Shown: positions 8,337-18,064, counted from the stretch's first letter. The stretch is DNA of 57,220 nt from an uncultured Burkholderiales bacterium (GCA_938038385.1 CALHRD010000032.1:1-57220), one strand, 5' to 3'. Translations and numbers: made by a program. Notes: generated by a model from the letters alone, not told the origin.

Positions 8337-9655
8337 GTCGTCCTTTCTCCTGCGACCCGCCTGGCGGTCGTCACGACATCGTCCTCGGCGTACATCGACG
8401 ATCGCGGCGGGGCAGGCCGTGCAGGGTCGGCGTCGATCAAGGCGCCCACCTTCGCCAGGCACGCCTCCCAGGCATGGTCCTGCAGCACCCGCCGCCGTGC
8501 GGCTTGGCCCAGGTCCGGCCCCTGCAGGGCGCGCAAGCTGGTCTGTGCGAAAGACTCGGCACTGTCGGCGAGCAACACCTCCTCACCCGGCAGGGCGCGG
8601 ATGCCCTCCAGGGCCTGGGGGGTGACCACCACCGTGCGCGCCATGGCCATGGCTTCCAGCACCTTGTTCTGCACGCCGCGGGCGATGCGCAGGGGCGCCA
8701 CCGCTGCCGCGGCATGCGCCAGATAGGGACGCACGTCCGGCACCCGGCCGGTGACGTGTACACCCGGCTCGCGCGCCAAGGCCTGCACCGCTGCCGCCGG
8801 CCGACTGCCCACCACGTAGAAGGCCACCGCCGGTCGTCGTTCGCGGATGCGAGGGAAGACCTCGCGCGCGAACCAGGTCACCGCGTCGACGTTGGGCCAG
8901 TAGTCCATGGCGCCGGTGAAGACCAGGGCCTCGGTACCGGCGGGGTAGGGGTCGTCGTAGACCCGGTCGGGTGAGAAGTACTCGGCGTCCACCCCGTTGC
9001 CATACCAGCCGACACGGTCTGCGGTTTCCGGCGCGGCATTGCGGAAATCGGCCGCCTCCTGCTCGGAGACGAAGAGGCTCGCATCGAATGACGCTGCCAC
9101 GCGACGTTCCCACGCCAGCAAGCGGTCCGCCTCCCTCCGATAGAGCCAGGACAAGGGCCAGGGCCGGGTTGCGGCGTACTGCCGCCACTTGTCCGAGTCC
9201 ATGTCGACGAAGTCCATCACCCGGCGCACCCCGTGCGTGTCGATCACGAACCGGGCCATGGCGGAGGAATAGCCCACCACCCGCCGCACCCCAGCGTCCA
9301 GACGCTGCCGCACCCAGGCCGCCATGCCGGGATGACGGTAATAGCCCAGGGTCAGGGCCTCGCCGGTGAGCAGCCCGGTGAGCGCGCCCAGCCTGGCCAG
9401 GGTCGGGCGGATCGGCACCAGGTGCACGCTGGCGCACATGGCTTGCAATGCCTCGGCATGGCGCCAATCCTCCGGGTCGTCGACGAAGGCGCCCACATGG
9501 ACGCGGTAGCGCCGCGCCAGATGCCGCAGCAGGTGGTAGGAACGGATCTTGTCGCCCTTGTCCGGCGGGTAGGGGATGCGGTGGACGAGGAAGAGCAATT
9601 CGGGCGAGAGACGATCCCCTCCCGTCTGTGGCGGATCCTCACGTTGTCTGTCCAT
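8333..9655 (-). CDS. GT4 sugar transferase, PEP-CTERM/EpsH1 system (stp1-like)
   Basis: A 440-residue glycosyltransferase of the family TIGR03087. The opening ELLFLVHRIPYPPDKGDKIR is diagnostic, and the C-terminal domain has LVFTGAMDYWPNVDAV and RIARGVQNKVLEAMAMAR. It is expected to transfer a sugar during repeat-unit assembly at the cytoplasmic membrane face. The open frame continues upstream into the next gene but the family start fits the ATG at 9655. It overlaps xrtA by 4 bases and starts 11 bases after the FemAB-like gene ends. Confidence 0.92.
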   Translation of the reverse strand: MDRQREDPPQTGGDRLSPELLFLVHRIPYPPDKGDKIRSYHLLRHLARRYRVHVGAFVDDPEDWRHAEALQAMCASVHLVPIRPTLARLGALTGLLTGEALTLGYYRHPGMAAWVRQRLDAGVRRVVGYSSAMARFVIDTHGVRRVMDFVDMDSDKWRQYAATRPWPLSWLYRREADRLLAWERRVAASFDASLFVSEQEAADFRNAAPETADRVGWYGNGVDAEYFSPDRVYDDPYPAGTEALVFTGAMDYWPNVDAVTWFAREVFPRIRERRPAVAFYVVGSRPAAAVQALAREPGVHVTGRVPDVRPYLAHAAAAVAPLRIARGVQNKVLEAMAMARTVVVTPQALEGIRALPGEEVLLADSAESFAQTSLRALQGPDLGQAARRRVLQDHAWEACLAKVGALIDADPARPAPPRSSMYAEDDVVTTARRVAGERTT

Positions 9656-9666
9656 GCCTCTGGTTC

Positions 9667-10704
9667 CTAGCCGAGATTTTTCACGATGTAAGGGCCGAGG
9701 AAGTTGGCCACCGGCAGCGGCAGGCGCTGCCAGGCCTTGATGAACAGACGATACTTGGGGTTGTTGGGGTTGTTCTCCGGCACCCGCTGCGCCCGCACCA
9801 GCTGGTAGCGGTAGTTGAGCGGCTGCGGCTCGAACCCCCAGTTGCGCTTGAAGTCGTAGGGACCGGTACCGACCTTGCTGCGACCGTAGTCGAACACGCG
9901 CACGCCCTGTTCGCAGGCCCGGCGCATGACCTCCCAATACTTGAAGTCGTTGGCCGCCAGGCCGCGTGCCTCCACGGTGTCGCCGGCGTAATAGGGCAGG
10001 ATCTCGTCGCGGAAGCGGAAGGAGAGCACGCCGCTGACCGCCTGGCCACCCTTGGCGCGTACCAGCAGCACCTCGCAATCGCGGCCGAAGGTCGTGCGCA
10101 GGGCGGCAAAATAACGCCTGGGCAGGGCGGGCGTGCCGTGGCGACGGACATTGTCGGCATAGACCCGGAAGAAGCCGTCCACCCCATCCTCCGCTTCCGC
10201 CACGAGTTCGTTCTTGATGCCCTTGCGCACCATGGCCCGCTGCTTGCGCGGGATGGCCAGCATGTTCTTCTCCACCTCCGGGTCGAGCACCTTGCGGAAG
10301 GTGACGTAGAGGTCGGTGCCCGGCCAGTGTGCATGCGCCGGCCGGTCGCGGTCGCGATATTCCAGATGCCCAACCCCCAGGTCCCGCGCCAGGTCCTGAG
10401 CGTGGGCATCGAGGGCGGCGCGCGCCTCTTCACTCACGGCGACGATGCCACCATAGACACAGAACGGGGTGGAAATGAGGGCGTGACCGAACAGGCGGCT
10501 CTTGATCTCGGCCAGCGGCAGCACCCCCTCGATACGGCCGTGGCGCTCGGCCAGCAGGTAGTGCGGACGGTGGCCGAACACCTGCCGCAAAACCGACTGC
10601 CAACCGTAACGGTGGAAGAAGGTGGCCTCGGGCGTGGCCATGACGAAGGCATCCCAGGCGGCGGCATCGCCGTCACGTGCGGAACGGACGATCAGGTCAG
10701 GCAT
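9667..10704 (-). CDS. FemAB-like protein, XrtA/PEP-CTERM system-associated
   Basis: A 345-residue GNAT-fold protein of the FemAB-related family TIGR03019. The stretch TFFHRYGWQSVLRQVFGHRP near residue 28 and LAANDFKYWEVMRRACEQG in the C-terminal half are typical of this group. FemAB enzymes use aminoacyl-tRNA to form peptide bonds; the XrtA-linked relatives are thought to acylate or aminoacylate an exopolysaccharide intermediate, but the substrate is not established. It sits between the deacetylase and a glycosyltransferase in the locus, which fits a modification step. Confidence 0.9.
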   Translation of the reverse strand: MPDLIVRSARDGDAAAWDAFVMATPEATFFHRYGWQSVLRQVFGHRPHYLLAERHGRIEGVLPLAEIKSRLFGHALISTPFCVYGGIVAVSEEARAALDAHAQDLARDLGVGHLEYRDRDRPAHAHWPGTDLYVTFRKVLDPEVEKNMLAIPRKQRAMVRKGIKNELVAEAEDGVDGFFRVYADNVRRHGTPALPRRYFAALRTTFGRDCEVLLVRAKGGQAVSGVLSFRFRDEILPYYAGDTVEARGLAANDFKYWEVMRRACEQGVRVFDYGRSKVGTGPYDFKRNWGFEPQPLNYRYQLVRAQRVPENNPNNPKYRLFIKAWQRLPLPVANFLGPYIVKNLG

Positions 10705-10768
10705 GACTCAACGGGATCGACGCAGAGAGCGCAGCACATGCCACGCGATCGGCCCACAAATGGACCGT

Positions 10769-11638
10769 CTAGCCACGGAGCGCCCCCAACTCCTCGGCGT
10801 AAACCACATCCGCCCGCCCCCAACGGAAGTCGGTGAGCAGGCTGCGCAGCTTGCCCTCCATGCGCCCGAGGTTGACGTAGTGACGGAAGCGGCTCCTGGC
10901 GCTGGCGCCATCGACGCGGGGCTGGCCCGGGTCCACCTCCCAGGGGTGGAAGTAGAACATGCAGGGCCGTCGCTCGGCCCGGTTGACCTGCTGCATGAGC
11001 CAGCGCGACAGGCCATAGGGCAGCAGGCGGAAATAGCCGCCACCGCCCGCCGGCAGGTTGCGCCCCGCCAGCTTGACGGTCGTGGGCGGCACTTCCAGGA
11101 GTTCAGGGCAGCGCGACGGCCGGTAGGGGAAGCGGGGGGCGTCGGGCATGCCATAGTGATCGTGCGCGATGGGGTAGATGCTGGAACTGTACTCGTAGCC
11201 CGCCGCGGCCAATTCATCCAGGGCCCACAGGTTGGCATGGCCGATGGAGAAGCTGGGTGCGCGGTAGCCGCGCACGGCCATGCCGGCGATGTCCTCCAGC
11301 AGGCCCTTGGCACGGATGATGTCCTGCCGGAAGGCGTCCGGGCTCATGTCGCTGGCGCGCTGGTGGCCGTAACCATGGCTGGCCAGTTCATGGCCGTTGT
11401 CGGCGATCCGGCGTGCGACCCCGGGATAGCGCTCGGCGACCCAGCCGAGGGTGAAAAAGGTGGCCTTGACGCCGTGCTCGTCGAACATGCCCAGGATGCG
11501 GTCCACATTCGCCTCGACGCGGCAGGGCCAGCGGTCCCATTCGTGCGGCGGGATGCGCTCGGCGAAGGCGGCAACGTGGAAATAATCTTCCACGTCGACG
11601 GTCATCACGTTGCGCAATTCGGCCCCCCGGTCGCTCAT
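10769..11638 (-). CDS. Polysaccharide deacetylase, XrtA-associated
   Basis: A 289-residue NodB-type carbohydrate esterase. The catalytic Asp lies in TVDVEDYF close to the N-terminus, zinc-binding His residues in ELASHGYGHQ, and RGYRAPSFS is the NodB motif 3. Family members (TIGR03006) start about ten residues before the first motif, so I chose the ATG at 11638; ATGs at 11680 and 11605 are also possible and none has a strong ribosome site. It probably removes N-acetyl groups from the polymer or its precursor, and the UDP-GlcNAc 2-epimerase encoded upstream points to N-acetylhexosamine in the repeat unit. Confidence 0.9.
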   Translation of the reverse strand: MSDRGAELRNVMTVDVEDYFHVAAFAERIPPHEWDRWPCRVEANVDRILGMFDEHGVKATFFTLGWVAERYPGVARRIADNGHELASHGYGHQRASDMSPDAFRQDIIRAKGLLEDIAGMAVRGYRAPSFSIGHANLWALDELAAAGYEYSSSIYPIAHDHYGMPDAPRFPYRPSRCPELLEVPPTTVKLAGRNLPAGGGGYFRLLPYGLSRWLMQQVNRAERRPCMFYFHPWEVDPGQPRVDGASARSRFRHYVNLGRMEGKLRSLLTDFRWGRADVVYAEELGALRG

Positions 11639-11790
11639 GTCGTGTTCAGCCGTGTATCCATCCGTTGCCTGGGAAAACATGCAAACCGCAGGCCAGATCC
11701 CGCCAGCCTGGAAAACCGCAGCCTGCGTGATGTCGGCCGCGTGCCACGCGTCGGCTGGCGCGAGTGTTCATGACGATTGACGAGATTCCG

Positions 11791-12888
11791 TCAGGCATCC
11801 AGCCAGTCGCGCAGGATGGCGGCAATGCGCTCCGATGCCCGCCCATCCCAGTGCTCGGGGATGCGTCCGCGTTTGCCCCCGCTCGTCAGGATGTCCGCGA
11901 AACATTGCAGGATCTTTTCCGGGTCGGGCCCGGTGAGGGTGTTGGTACCCTCGGTGAGGGTGACGGGGCGTTCGGTGTTCTCGCGCAGGGTGATGCAGGG
12001 CACGCCCAGGGCGGTGGTCTCTTCCTGCAGTCCGCCGGAGTCGGTGAGCACCACCGTGGCCTCGCGCGTCAATCCCAGCATCTCCAGATAACCCACGGGA
12101 GGCAGCAGCCGGATGCCGGGTTGCTCAAGCCGCGCCGAGAGGCCCAGCCGCTCGGCGGCGGCGCGGGTGCGCGGGTGGATGGGGAAGATCACCGGCAGGC
12201 GCGAGGCGATGCGGCCGACCGCGTCGAGCAGCCCCGCCAGGGTGTCACGGTCGTCGACGTTGGACGGGCGGTGCAGGGTCAGCACGGCATAACCGCCGGC
12301 GGGCCGATGCCCCAGGGTCTGGCCGACGGGGACGGCGCGTTCGAGATTACGCCGCAGGGTATCGATCATGACGTTGCCGACGAAGTGCACCCGTTCAGGG
12401 GCGATCCCCTCGCGCCTGAGATTGTCGAGCGCACCACGCTCAGTGGTGAAAAGCAGGTCGGAGATCTGATCGGTGAGCACCCGGTTGATCTCCTCGGGCA
12501 TGCGCCGGTCGTAGCTCCTCAGACCCGCCTCGACATGGATCACCGGCACGCACTTCTTGGCTGCCACCAGGGCGCAGGCGATGGTGGAGTTGACGTCGCC
12601 CACCACCAGCACGGCGCGCGGCGCCTCCTGATCCAGCACCGGCTCGAAGGCGCGCATGATCTCGGCGGTCTGCACGGCATGGGTGGCGGAACCCACCTCC
12701 AGGTTGACGTGCGGCCGCGGGATGCCGAGCTGTTCGAAAAAGCCGTCGCTCATGGCGGCGTCGTAATGTTGCCCGGTGTGCACCAGCCTGGCCTGGACGG
12801 GGCGGGCGGCGAAGGCGGCCATGATGGGCGCGATCTTCATGAAGTTCGGGCGCGCGCCCACCACGCACAGCACTTCACATGCATTCAT
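11791..12888 (-). CDS. wecB: UDP-N-acetylglucosamine 2-epimerase (non-hydrolysing)
   Basis: A 365-residue cytoplasmic enzyme that interconverts UDP-GlcNAc and UDP-ManNAc. Visible family motifs are GARPNFMKIAP at the N-terminus, VHTGQHYD, VIHVEAGLRS, and DSGGLQEE with the substrate-binding Glu in the C-terminal domain. Length is normal for WecB/MnaA. It starts directly after the ATPase gene stop with no gap, so the two are coupled. A 152-base gap downstream precedes the deacetylase. It supplies an activated sugar to the exopolysaccharide pathway, probably UDP-ManNAc. Confidence 0.95.
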   Translation of the reverse strand: MNACEVLCVVGARPNFMKIAPIMAAFAARPVQARLVHTGQHYDAAMSDGFFEQLGIPRPHVNLEVGSATHAVQTAEIMRAFEPVLDQEAPRAVLVVGDVNSTIACALVAAKKCVPVIHVEAGLRSYDRRMPEEINRVLTDQISDLLFTTERGALDNLRREGIAPERVHFVGNVMIDTLRRNLERAVPVGQTLGHRPAGGYAVLTLHRPSNVDDRDTLAGLLDAVGRIASRLPVIFPIHPRTRAAAERLGLSARLEQPGIRLLPPVGYLEMLGLTREATVVLTDSGGLQEETTALGVPCITLRENTERPVTLTEGTNTLTGPDPEKILQCFADILTSGGKRGRIPEHWDGRASERIAAILRDWLDA

Positions 12889-13893
12889 TCAGTCGCGCTC
12901 CTGGCCTTCGCTCACCGAATACAGGATCTTGCGCACCATGGGGATGAGGCGGGTGAGGCCGCGTTCGATCTGCGTCAGACGCTCTTCCAGGTCGGCCGGC
13001 AGGGCGGCGGCAACGGCCATGGACACCGGCGCGGCGGTCACGGCGGGCACCTGCGTCTCCCGGACCGGGACGGCCTGGTGATGCACCTCCTGGCGCAGAT
13101 CGGCGATCACCTCCTGCACCGCCTTGGCATCGAACTGGTTGCGCTCCTCCAGGAAGCCGAACAGCAGCAGGCGATCGCACAGGGTGTTGATGCGGCGCGG
13201 CACGCCGCCGGAGAAGGCGTGGATGGCGTCGAAGGCATCCTCGGCGAAGGCGGGATTGCCGTGCCAGCCCACCGTCTTGAGGCGATGCAGGATGTAACCC
13301 ATGGTCTCGTCCCGGTCCAAGGGCCCGAGGTGGTAGGAGGCGATCACACGCTGCCTGAGCTGCTGCATCTCGGGGCTCTGCAGGGTGTCGCGGAACTCGG
13401 GCTGGCCGAGCAGGAAGCTCTGCAGCAGGGACTTCTCGCCTTCCTGGAAGTTGGACAGCATGCGCAGTTCCTCGACCGCCTTGGGCGAGAGGTTCTGCGC
13501 CTCGTCGACGATGAGCAGGGCGCGCCGGCCCTGGCGCAGGGTGTCGCGCAGGAAGATCTGCAGATTGTTGAGCAATGCGGCCTTGGACAGGTGCTCGTAG
13601 TCCAGACCGAAGGCGGCGGAGACACTGCGCAGCATGTCGTCGGCGTCGAGCTGGGTGCTGACCAGATTGCCGATGAGGTAGTTGCCGCGCTCCAGCTTCT
13701 TGAGCAGGTGCTTGACCAGCATGGTCTTGCCCGCGCCCACGTCTCCGGTGATGATGATGAAACCCTCGCCCAGCGACAGGCCGTATTCCAGATATGAAAA
13801 GGCCCGCTTGTGTCCCCGGCTGCCGTAGAAGAAGCGCGGGTCGGGGTTGAGCTGGAAGGGTTTGTCGCGCAGGTGGTAGTAGGCTTCGTACAT
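12889..13893 (-). CDS. XrtA-associated AAA ATPase (ExeA/GspA-like)
   Basis: A 334-residue ATPase. It opens MYEAYYHLRDKPFQLNPDP, the start shared by the XrtA-associated ATPase family (TIGR03015) and ExeA-type proteins. Walker A is GDVGAGKT near residue 50, Walker B is LLIVDEAQNLS near residue 125, and sensor and arginine regions follow (GGVPRRINTLCDRLLL). The C-terminal 70 residues are low-similarity and may form a coiled coil. It probably works in polymer export or chain assembly at the inner membrane, but its exact role is not known. Confidence 0.92.
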   Translation of the reverse strand: MYEAYYHLRDKPFQLNPDPRFFYGSRGHKRAFSYLEYGLSLGEGFIIITGDVGAGKTMLVKHLLKKLERGNYLIGNLVSTQLDADDMLRSVSAAFGLDYEHLSKAALLNNLQIFLRDTLRQGRRALLIVDEAQNLSPKAVEELRMLSNFQEGEKSLLQSFLLGQPEFRDTLQSPEMQQLRQRVIASYHLGPLDRDETMGYILHRLKTVGWHGNPAFAEDAFDAIHAFSGGVPRRINTLCDRLLLFGFLEERNQFDAKAVQEVIADLRQEVHHQAVPVRETQVPAVTAAPVSMAVAAALPADLEERLTQIERGLTRLIPMVRKILYSVSEGQERD

Positions 13894-13905
13894 GCTGTAG
13901 AACGG

Positions 13906-15516
13906 TCAGAACCGTATGTTCAGACGCGCGGCCACGGCGTTTTCCGTGTAGTCCTGGTTGCTCAGGCTGGAGTCGCGCTGCTGATGACGCAGCTCCAGAC
14001 TGCCGCTGACGTCGGGCTGGAAACGGCGGGTGAGGGTGAGACCGATGTTCCAGAGGTCGTCCTCGCGGTCGTTGGCCGGCGTGACGGGATCGTCCACCTC
14101 CAGGCGGGAGATGCCGCTGCTCAGGGTGACGGTGGTGCGCTCGCCGGGCCGCACGCTCAGCGCCGCCTGCAGGCCGATGCGACGGTCCTCGCGGCCCACC
14201 ACCCCCGTCTCCAGATACTCGCGCCGGGTGTCGAACAGACTGAGCCGAACATTGGCCCGCCGCAATTGATAGCTGAATAGGCCGGTCAGGCCCTTGCTGA
14301 CGTAGGCTTTGTCGAGGGTGACGGGTTTGAAGGCCGTCGAGCCAAACAGCGTCTGCAGGGCGGTATCGCTCAGTTTCGTGCAGCCGCTGGGCACAGGCGT
14401 GCCCAGCGGTACGGGGAAGACAGGGGTAGTGCCGCACAACCAGGCGTCGAACAGGTTCTCGTATTCGATCTGGTCGTAGCTCGACAGGGTCTCCTGGTAA
14501 ACCAGCCCCCAACTCGATTTGCGCGTGCGATGGTTGGCGCTCAGGCTGTAGCTGCGGCCGAAGTTGCGCTGCGTGCTGGACGCCTTGAGGGTGGTGCGCA
14601 GGGTGGGCTGCAGGGTCACGCTGCCGCTGACGAAATCGCCCTGGTCGGAAAAGTTGTAGACCAGCTCGCCGAAGAAGCGACGACCGGGTGTGTAATAGAC
14701 CCCCAGTCCATAGTAGGAGAAATCACGGATGCGGTTGGTGGCGCCCTGGAAGTTGCCCTTCTGCATGCCGGCCTGGCCGATCAGGCCGAATTCCCGCCGA
14801 ATCTGCAGCCGGCCGGAGGCCGAGGCCTGTTCGCTGTCGGTGTCGATACGGCTGGTATAGTCCGTCTCCCGCCTGTCGTAACTCAGGTTCCAGGACAGCG
14901 GGTGGAAGTTGTTCCCGCTCACGGCGCTGAAGCGGTAGCGGTTGGTACTGCTGTCGGACAGGGCGCCACCGCCGGTGGAGCGATATTCGTCGCGCCCCAC
15001 CCGCAGCTCCACCGTGGCGTCGGAGCCGAAGCGGTGTTTGAGATAGGGACTCAGGGAATAGCCATAGGTCTGGCGCGTGTTCTGAATGCCCACCGCGTCG
15101 CCCAGTCCATGGCCGCTGACATAGTCCACCAGCTGCTGGCTGGCGCGCGCAGAGGCGTCCAGATAAAACCAGTCCTGCAGCAGCTCGGCCTGGGCCTGGC
15201 CGTTCAGATTGCTGCGGGCGCGGCTGCGGTCGCTGTCGTTGGCATAGATGACGCCCTGCAGGCTGTAGTCCACGTCCACCTTGAGCTTGCGCCCCTCGCG
15301 CCGGACGGCGATACCGGGGCTGATCTCGGTGATCCAGTCGCTGTGCTCAAGGCCCTTGGGACGCAGAAAGACGTTGTCGGAGTAGCGCTCCTCCAGGCTC
15401 AGTCGCGGGCTCCACTTCCAGTCGCCGGCCATGACTGCACCTGGCCAGATCAGGAGAGGAATGGCGACGATGAGGAGAGGCGTGCGCAAGGATAGGCTAC
15501 TTGCCGTACTCGCCAT
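13906..15516 (-). CDS. PEP-CTERM system-associated outer-membrane beta-barrel protein
   Basis: A 536-residue protein of the TIGR03016 type. A signal peptide is visible (hydrophobic LLIVAIPLLIWPGAVMAG) followed by many alternating amphipathic strands and a C-terminal strand ending in Phe (VAARLNIRF), the mark of BAM-inserted barrels. It probably forms the outer-membrane pore or secretin-like partner for polymer export. The ATG at 15516 lies inside the tyrosine-rich 3' end of the kinase gene (20-base overlap); an ATG at 15528 is an alternative. Confidence 0.88.
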   Translation of the reverse strand: MASTASSLSLRTPLLIVAIPLLIWPGAVMAGDWKWSPRLSLEERYSDNVFLRPKGLEHSDWITEISPGIAVRREGRKLKVDVDYSLQGVIYANDSDRSRARSNLNGQAQAELLQDWFYLDASARASQQLVDYVSGHGLGDAVGIQNTRQTYGYSLSPYLKHRFGSDATVELRVGRDEYRSTGGGALSDSSTNRYRFSAVSGNNFHPLSWNLSYDRRETDYTSRIDTDSEQASASGRLQIRREFGLIGQAGMQKGNFQGATNRIRDFSYYGLGVYYTPGRRFFGELVYNFSDQGDFVSGSVTLQPTLRTTLKASSTQRNFGRSYSLSANHRTRKSSWGLVYQETLSSYDQIEYENLFDAWLCGTTPVFPVPLGTPVPSGCTKLSDTALQTLFGSTAFKPVTLDKAYVSKGLTGLFSYQLRRANVRLSLFDTRREYLETGVVGREDRRIGLQAALSVRPGERTTVTLSSGISRLEVDDPVTPANDREDDLWNIGLTLTRRFQPDVSGSLELRHQQRDSSLSNQDYTENAVAARLNIRF

Positions 15517-16474
15517 AACCGTATCCATATCCGTAGCCGTAGCCATAGCCGTAATAGTCACCCGCAGGCGCACGTGTGGCCTTGTTCAGCACCAGACCGA
15601 TGTGCTCGCAGCCGGAGATGTGGGCGAGGGCATCCTTGACCGCCTCCTGGGGGGTACGCTCGGCCTCCACCACGAAGACGATCTGGCCCATGTAGCTGGC
15701 CAGGACGGTGGCCTCGCTGGTGGCGAGCAGAGGCGGCGAGTCGAACAGGACGATGCGGTCCGGGTAGCGGCTGGCGATGTCCTCGACGAAGGCCTTCATG
15801 GCGGAACTCGCGAGCAGTTCGTTGGCATGCGCGATGGAGGGCCCCGCCGGCAGGATGGTGAGTTTGGCGATGTCGGTCTTGATGAGCACGTCGGACATCG
15901 GCAGGTTGGGGTTGCGCAGCACATCGATGAGCCCCTCCCTGGCCTCGATGCCGAGGTAACGCGGCACGGCGGATTTGGCCACATCGGCATCCACCAGCAA
16001 CACCGTGTGCTCCATCTCGGTGGCCATGCTGATGGCCAGGTTGATGGCGGTGAAGGACTTGCCTTCGCCGGGCAGGCTGCTGGTGACCATGATCAGATTG
16101 CCCTTGGGAATGCGCGGGATGTCGCCATGGCCGAAGGCCTTGGCCAGCAGGGGGCGCTTGATCAGGCGGAACTCCTCGGCGATCTTGTCGCGACCGGCAT
16201 CCGGGGTGACCATGCCCATGGCCTTGAGGCGTTTGAGATCGATGGAGATCTGACGCGAGGTCCCCCCCCAGACGGTGACCGGCCCGTCGTCATCCGAAGC
16301 CGGCGCTTTCCTGGCGGGCCGGGCAGGCAGCTCCCCGAAGGAGGCTGCGGCCCGCTCGATGGATTCCTCGATCAATGCCCGCTCGCGCGCGGCATCGGTG
16401 CCGGCGGCGGGCTGTACGGGGGGGGTCTGATAATCCGTTCCCAGCTTGCCCGCGGCCTTTTCGATGATGCTCAT
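15497..16474 (-). CDS. XrtA-associated bacterial tyrosine autokinase
   Basis: A 325-residue BY-kinase (TIGR03018-like). Walker A is LPGEGKS at 134-140, Walker A' LLVDAD at 159-164, and Walker B IVLFDSPP at 241-248. The C-terminus is a tyrosine cluster: nine Tyr between residues 307 and 323, six of them in an unbroken Gly-Tyr alternation. In BY-kinases such clusters are trans-phosphorylated and cycle to control polymer length together with the Wzz-like membrane activator, here encoded just upstream (18-base gap). The tail is coded by near-tandem hexanucleotides, which may let its length vary. Confidence 0.95.
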   Translation of the reverse strand: MSIIEKAAGKLGTDYQTPPVQPAAGTDAARERALIEESIERAAASFGELPARPARKAPASDDDGPVTVWGGTSRQISIDLKRLKAMGMVTPDAGRDKIAEEFRLIKRPLLAKAFGHGDIPRIPKGNLIMVTSSLPGEGKSFTAINLAISMATEMEHTVLLVDADVAKSAVPRYLGIEAREGLIDVLRNPNLPMSDVLIKTDIAKLTILPAGPSIAHANELLASSAMKAFVEDIASRYPDRIVLFDSPPLLATSEATVLASYMGQIVFVVEAERTPQEAVKDALAHISGCEHIGLVLNKATRAPAGDYYGYGYGYGYGYGYGEYGK

Positions 16475-16492
16475 GCTGTTCTCCTCGGATGC

Positions 16493-18064
16493 TCAGGCGG
16501 CGGGCGACAGGACCAGGTAATAGGTCATCAGGACACCATAGGACACGACCAGCAGACCTGCGCCGAAGACATAGCCCCAATTGAGCCGTCGCTGTCGGCG
16601 CCGATAGTCGTCGGTCTCGACACGCGTCACCGCGCCCAGCGGCTGCAGGCCGGTCAGTTCTCGCAACTGCCGGCGGGTGTCGACCGTAGGCCGGAGTTGG
16701 GCGAGCAGGAAGGCCAGCGCCATGCCGGCACCCAGACCGCCCAGGGGTGTGACGGAGATCAGCAGGGGACGGTTGGGCCAGGCCGGTTTGGTCTCCACGC
16801 GCGGTGGATCGATGACGCGGAATTCGACCGTATCGGTCTTGCTCTCGACCTCGCCGGTCATGGCCGCCGATTCCCGGCGAGACAGCAGCGCGGTGTAATT
16901 GCTCTTGTAAATGTCGTAGTCGCGCATGAGCTGGGCGAGCTCGTTTTCCAGTTGCGGCAGCAGGTCGACCTTGCGCATGAGTTCCGCGCGCTGCTGCTCG
17001 AACTGCCTGACGCGCGTGCGCAGCGAGGCGACGCTGGCGTCGGCCTCGGCGATGGCGATGGAAAGCTGCTGATAGACCGGATTCTGGGCCTTGGCGGCGA
17101 CCGGATTTTCCTTCACCCGTGCGGCCTCGGCGGCGCGCGCGGCCTCCTCCTCCTTGGCCTTTTGTTCCTGCAGGCTGGCGATGAGTCCCTTGACGCGCTG
17201 GATCTCGGGGTGCAGATCGGTGAAACGCAGGCGCAGATTGTCGAGCTGGGTCTGCAGGGCGTTGATGCGATTGTCGATCAGGCTGTTGCCGACCGCAGTC
17301 ACCGGCGGCGCCAGCATGGGCGTGGAGATCGTCTCCTCCTGTTCGGCCAGTTGCTGCTCCAGCTGCTTTTTGCGGTTGACGGCCTCCTCCAGTTGCAGTC
17401 TGGCCTCACGCAGCGTCTGGTCGAGCGCCTCGACGCGCGAGAAGAAGCCGCCGCCCTGACCGGGCATCTGGCCGACGTTGCGGCGCTTGAATTCCTCGAT
17501 CTGCTTCTCTTTTTCCAGCAGTCGCGCCTCGTAGGACTTGATCTGGTCCTCGAGGAATTTCTGGGTATTGGTGAGGTCGCGGCGCGTGCCGCCCAGGCTC
17601 TGCTCGGTGAAGATGGTGAGCAGGGCCTGCACAACCCGTTTGCTCAGGTCCGGGTTGGCATGCACGAAGCCGATGGTATAGAGGTTCTCGCGCGTGGTCC
17701 CCTGCAGCTGTATGCGCTTGGCCAGATCCGTGTACAACGCATCCAGGGCCTTGGGGTCCTTGGCGCGCAGGTCCAGGTCGGTCATGCGCGCCACCTTTTC
17801 CAGGTTGGGCCGGCTGACCAGGGTGCGGGTCATCATCGATACCTGCTGCTCGAAGTTGGGCTGGATGGCCAGACCGGACAGCAAGGGCTTGAGCAGGGAT
17901 TGGGTGTCGACATAGACACGGGCCTGGGCCCGGTATTCGTTCTGCAGGAGATAGATCCAGACCCAGCCCACGATGCAGACCAGCCAGGTCACGCCCAGCA
18001 CCAGCCACCGGCGTCGCCACACCCCCCGGAGGATCCCCAATATCTGCTCGATCTGTTCGTTCAT
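16493..18064 (-). CDS. XrtA system polysaccharide chain length determinant (Wzz-like)
   Basis: A 523-residue inner-membrane protein of the TIGR03007 family. The first transmembrane helix is at about 19-40, followed by a long periplasmic domain with extended heptad-like coiled coil (about 170-410, rich in E, Q, L and R), and further hydrophobic segments near 440-460 and at the extreme C-terminus. It sets chain length and activates the tyrosine kinase encoded next. The kinase is a separate protein here rather than fused. It starts 49 bases after the export lipoprotein gene. Confidence 0.93.
   Translation of the reverse strand: MNEQIEQILGILRGVWRRRWLVLGVTWLVCIVGWVWIYLLQNEYRAQARVYVDTQSLLKPLLSGLAIQPNFEQQVSMMTRTLVSRPNLEKVARMTDLDLRAKDPKALDALYTDLAKRIQLQGTTRENLYTIGFVHANPDLSKRVVQALLTIFTEQSLGGTRRDLTNTQKFLEDQIKSYEARLLEKEKQIEEFKRRNVGQMPGQGGGFFSRVEALDQTLREARLQLEEAVNRKKQLEQQLAEQEETISTPMLAPPVTAVGNSLIDNRINALQTQLDNLRLRFTDLHPEIQRVKGLIASLQEQKAKEEEAARAAEAARVKENPVAAKAQNPVYQQLSIAIAEADASVASLRTRVRQFEQQRAELMRKVDLLPQLENELAQLMRDYDIYKSNYTALLSRRESAAMTGEVESKTDTVEFRVIDPPRVETKPAWPNRPLLISVTPLGGLGAGMALAFLLAQLRPTVDTRRQLRELTGLQPLGAVTRVETDDYRRRQRRLNWGYVFGAGLLVVSYGVLMTYYLVLSPAA

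Noticed and set aside
12875-14512. 545-codon minus-strand frame across the ATPase and barrel genes
   Set aside because: It spans two genes that are each recognisable in another frame; its residues look like frame-shifted translations of them.
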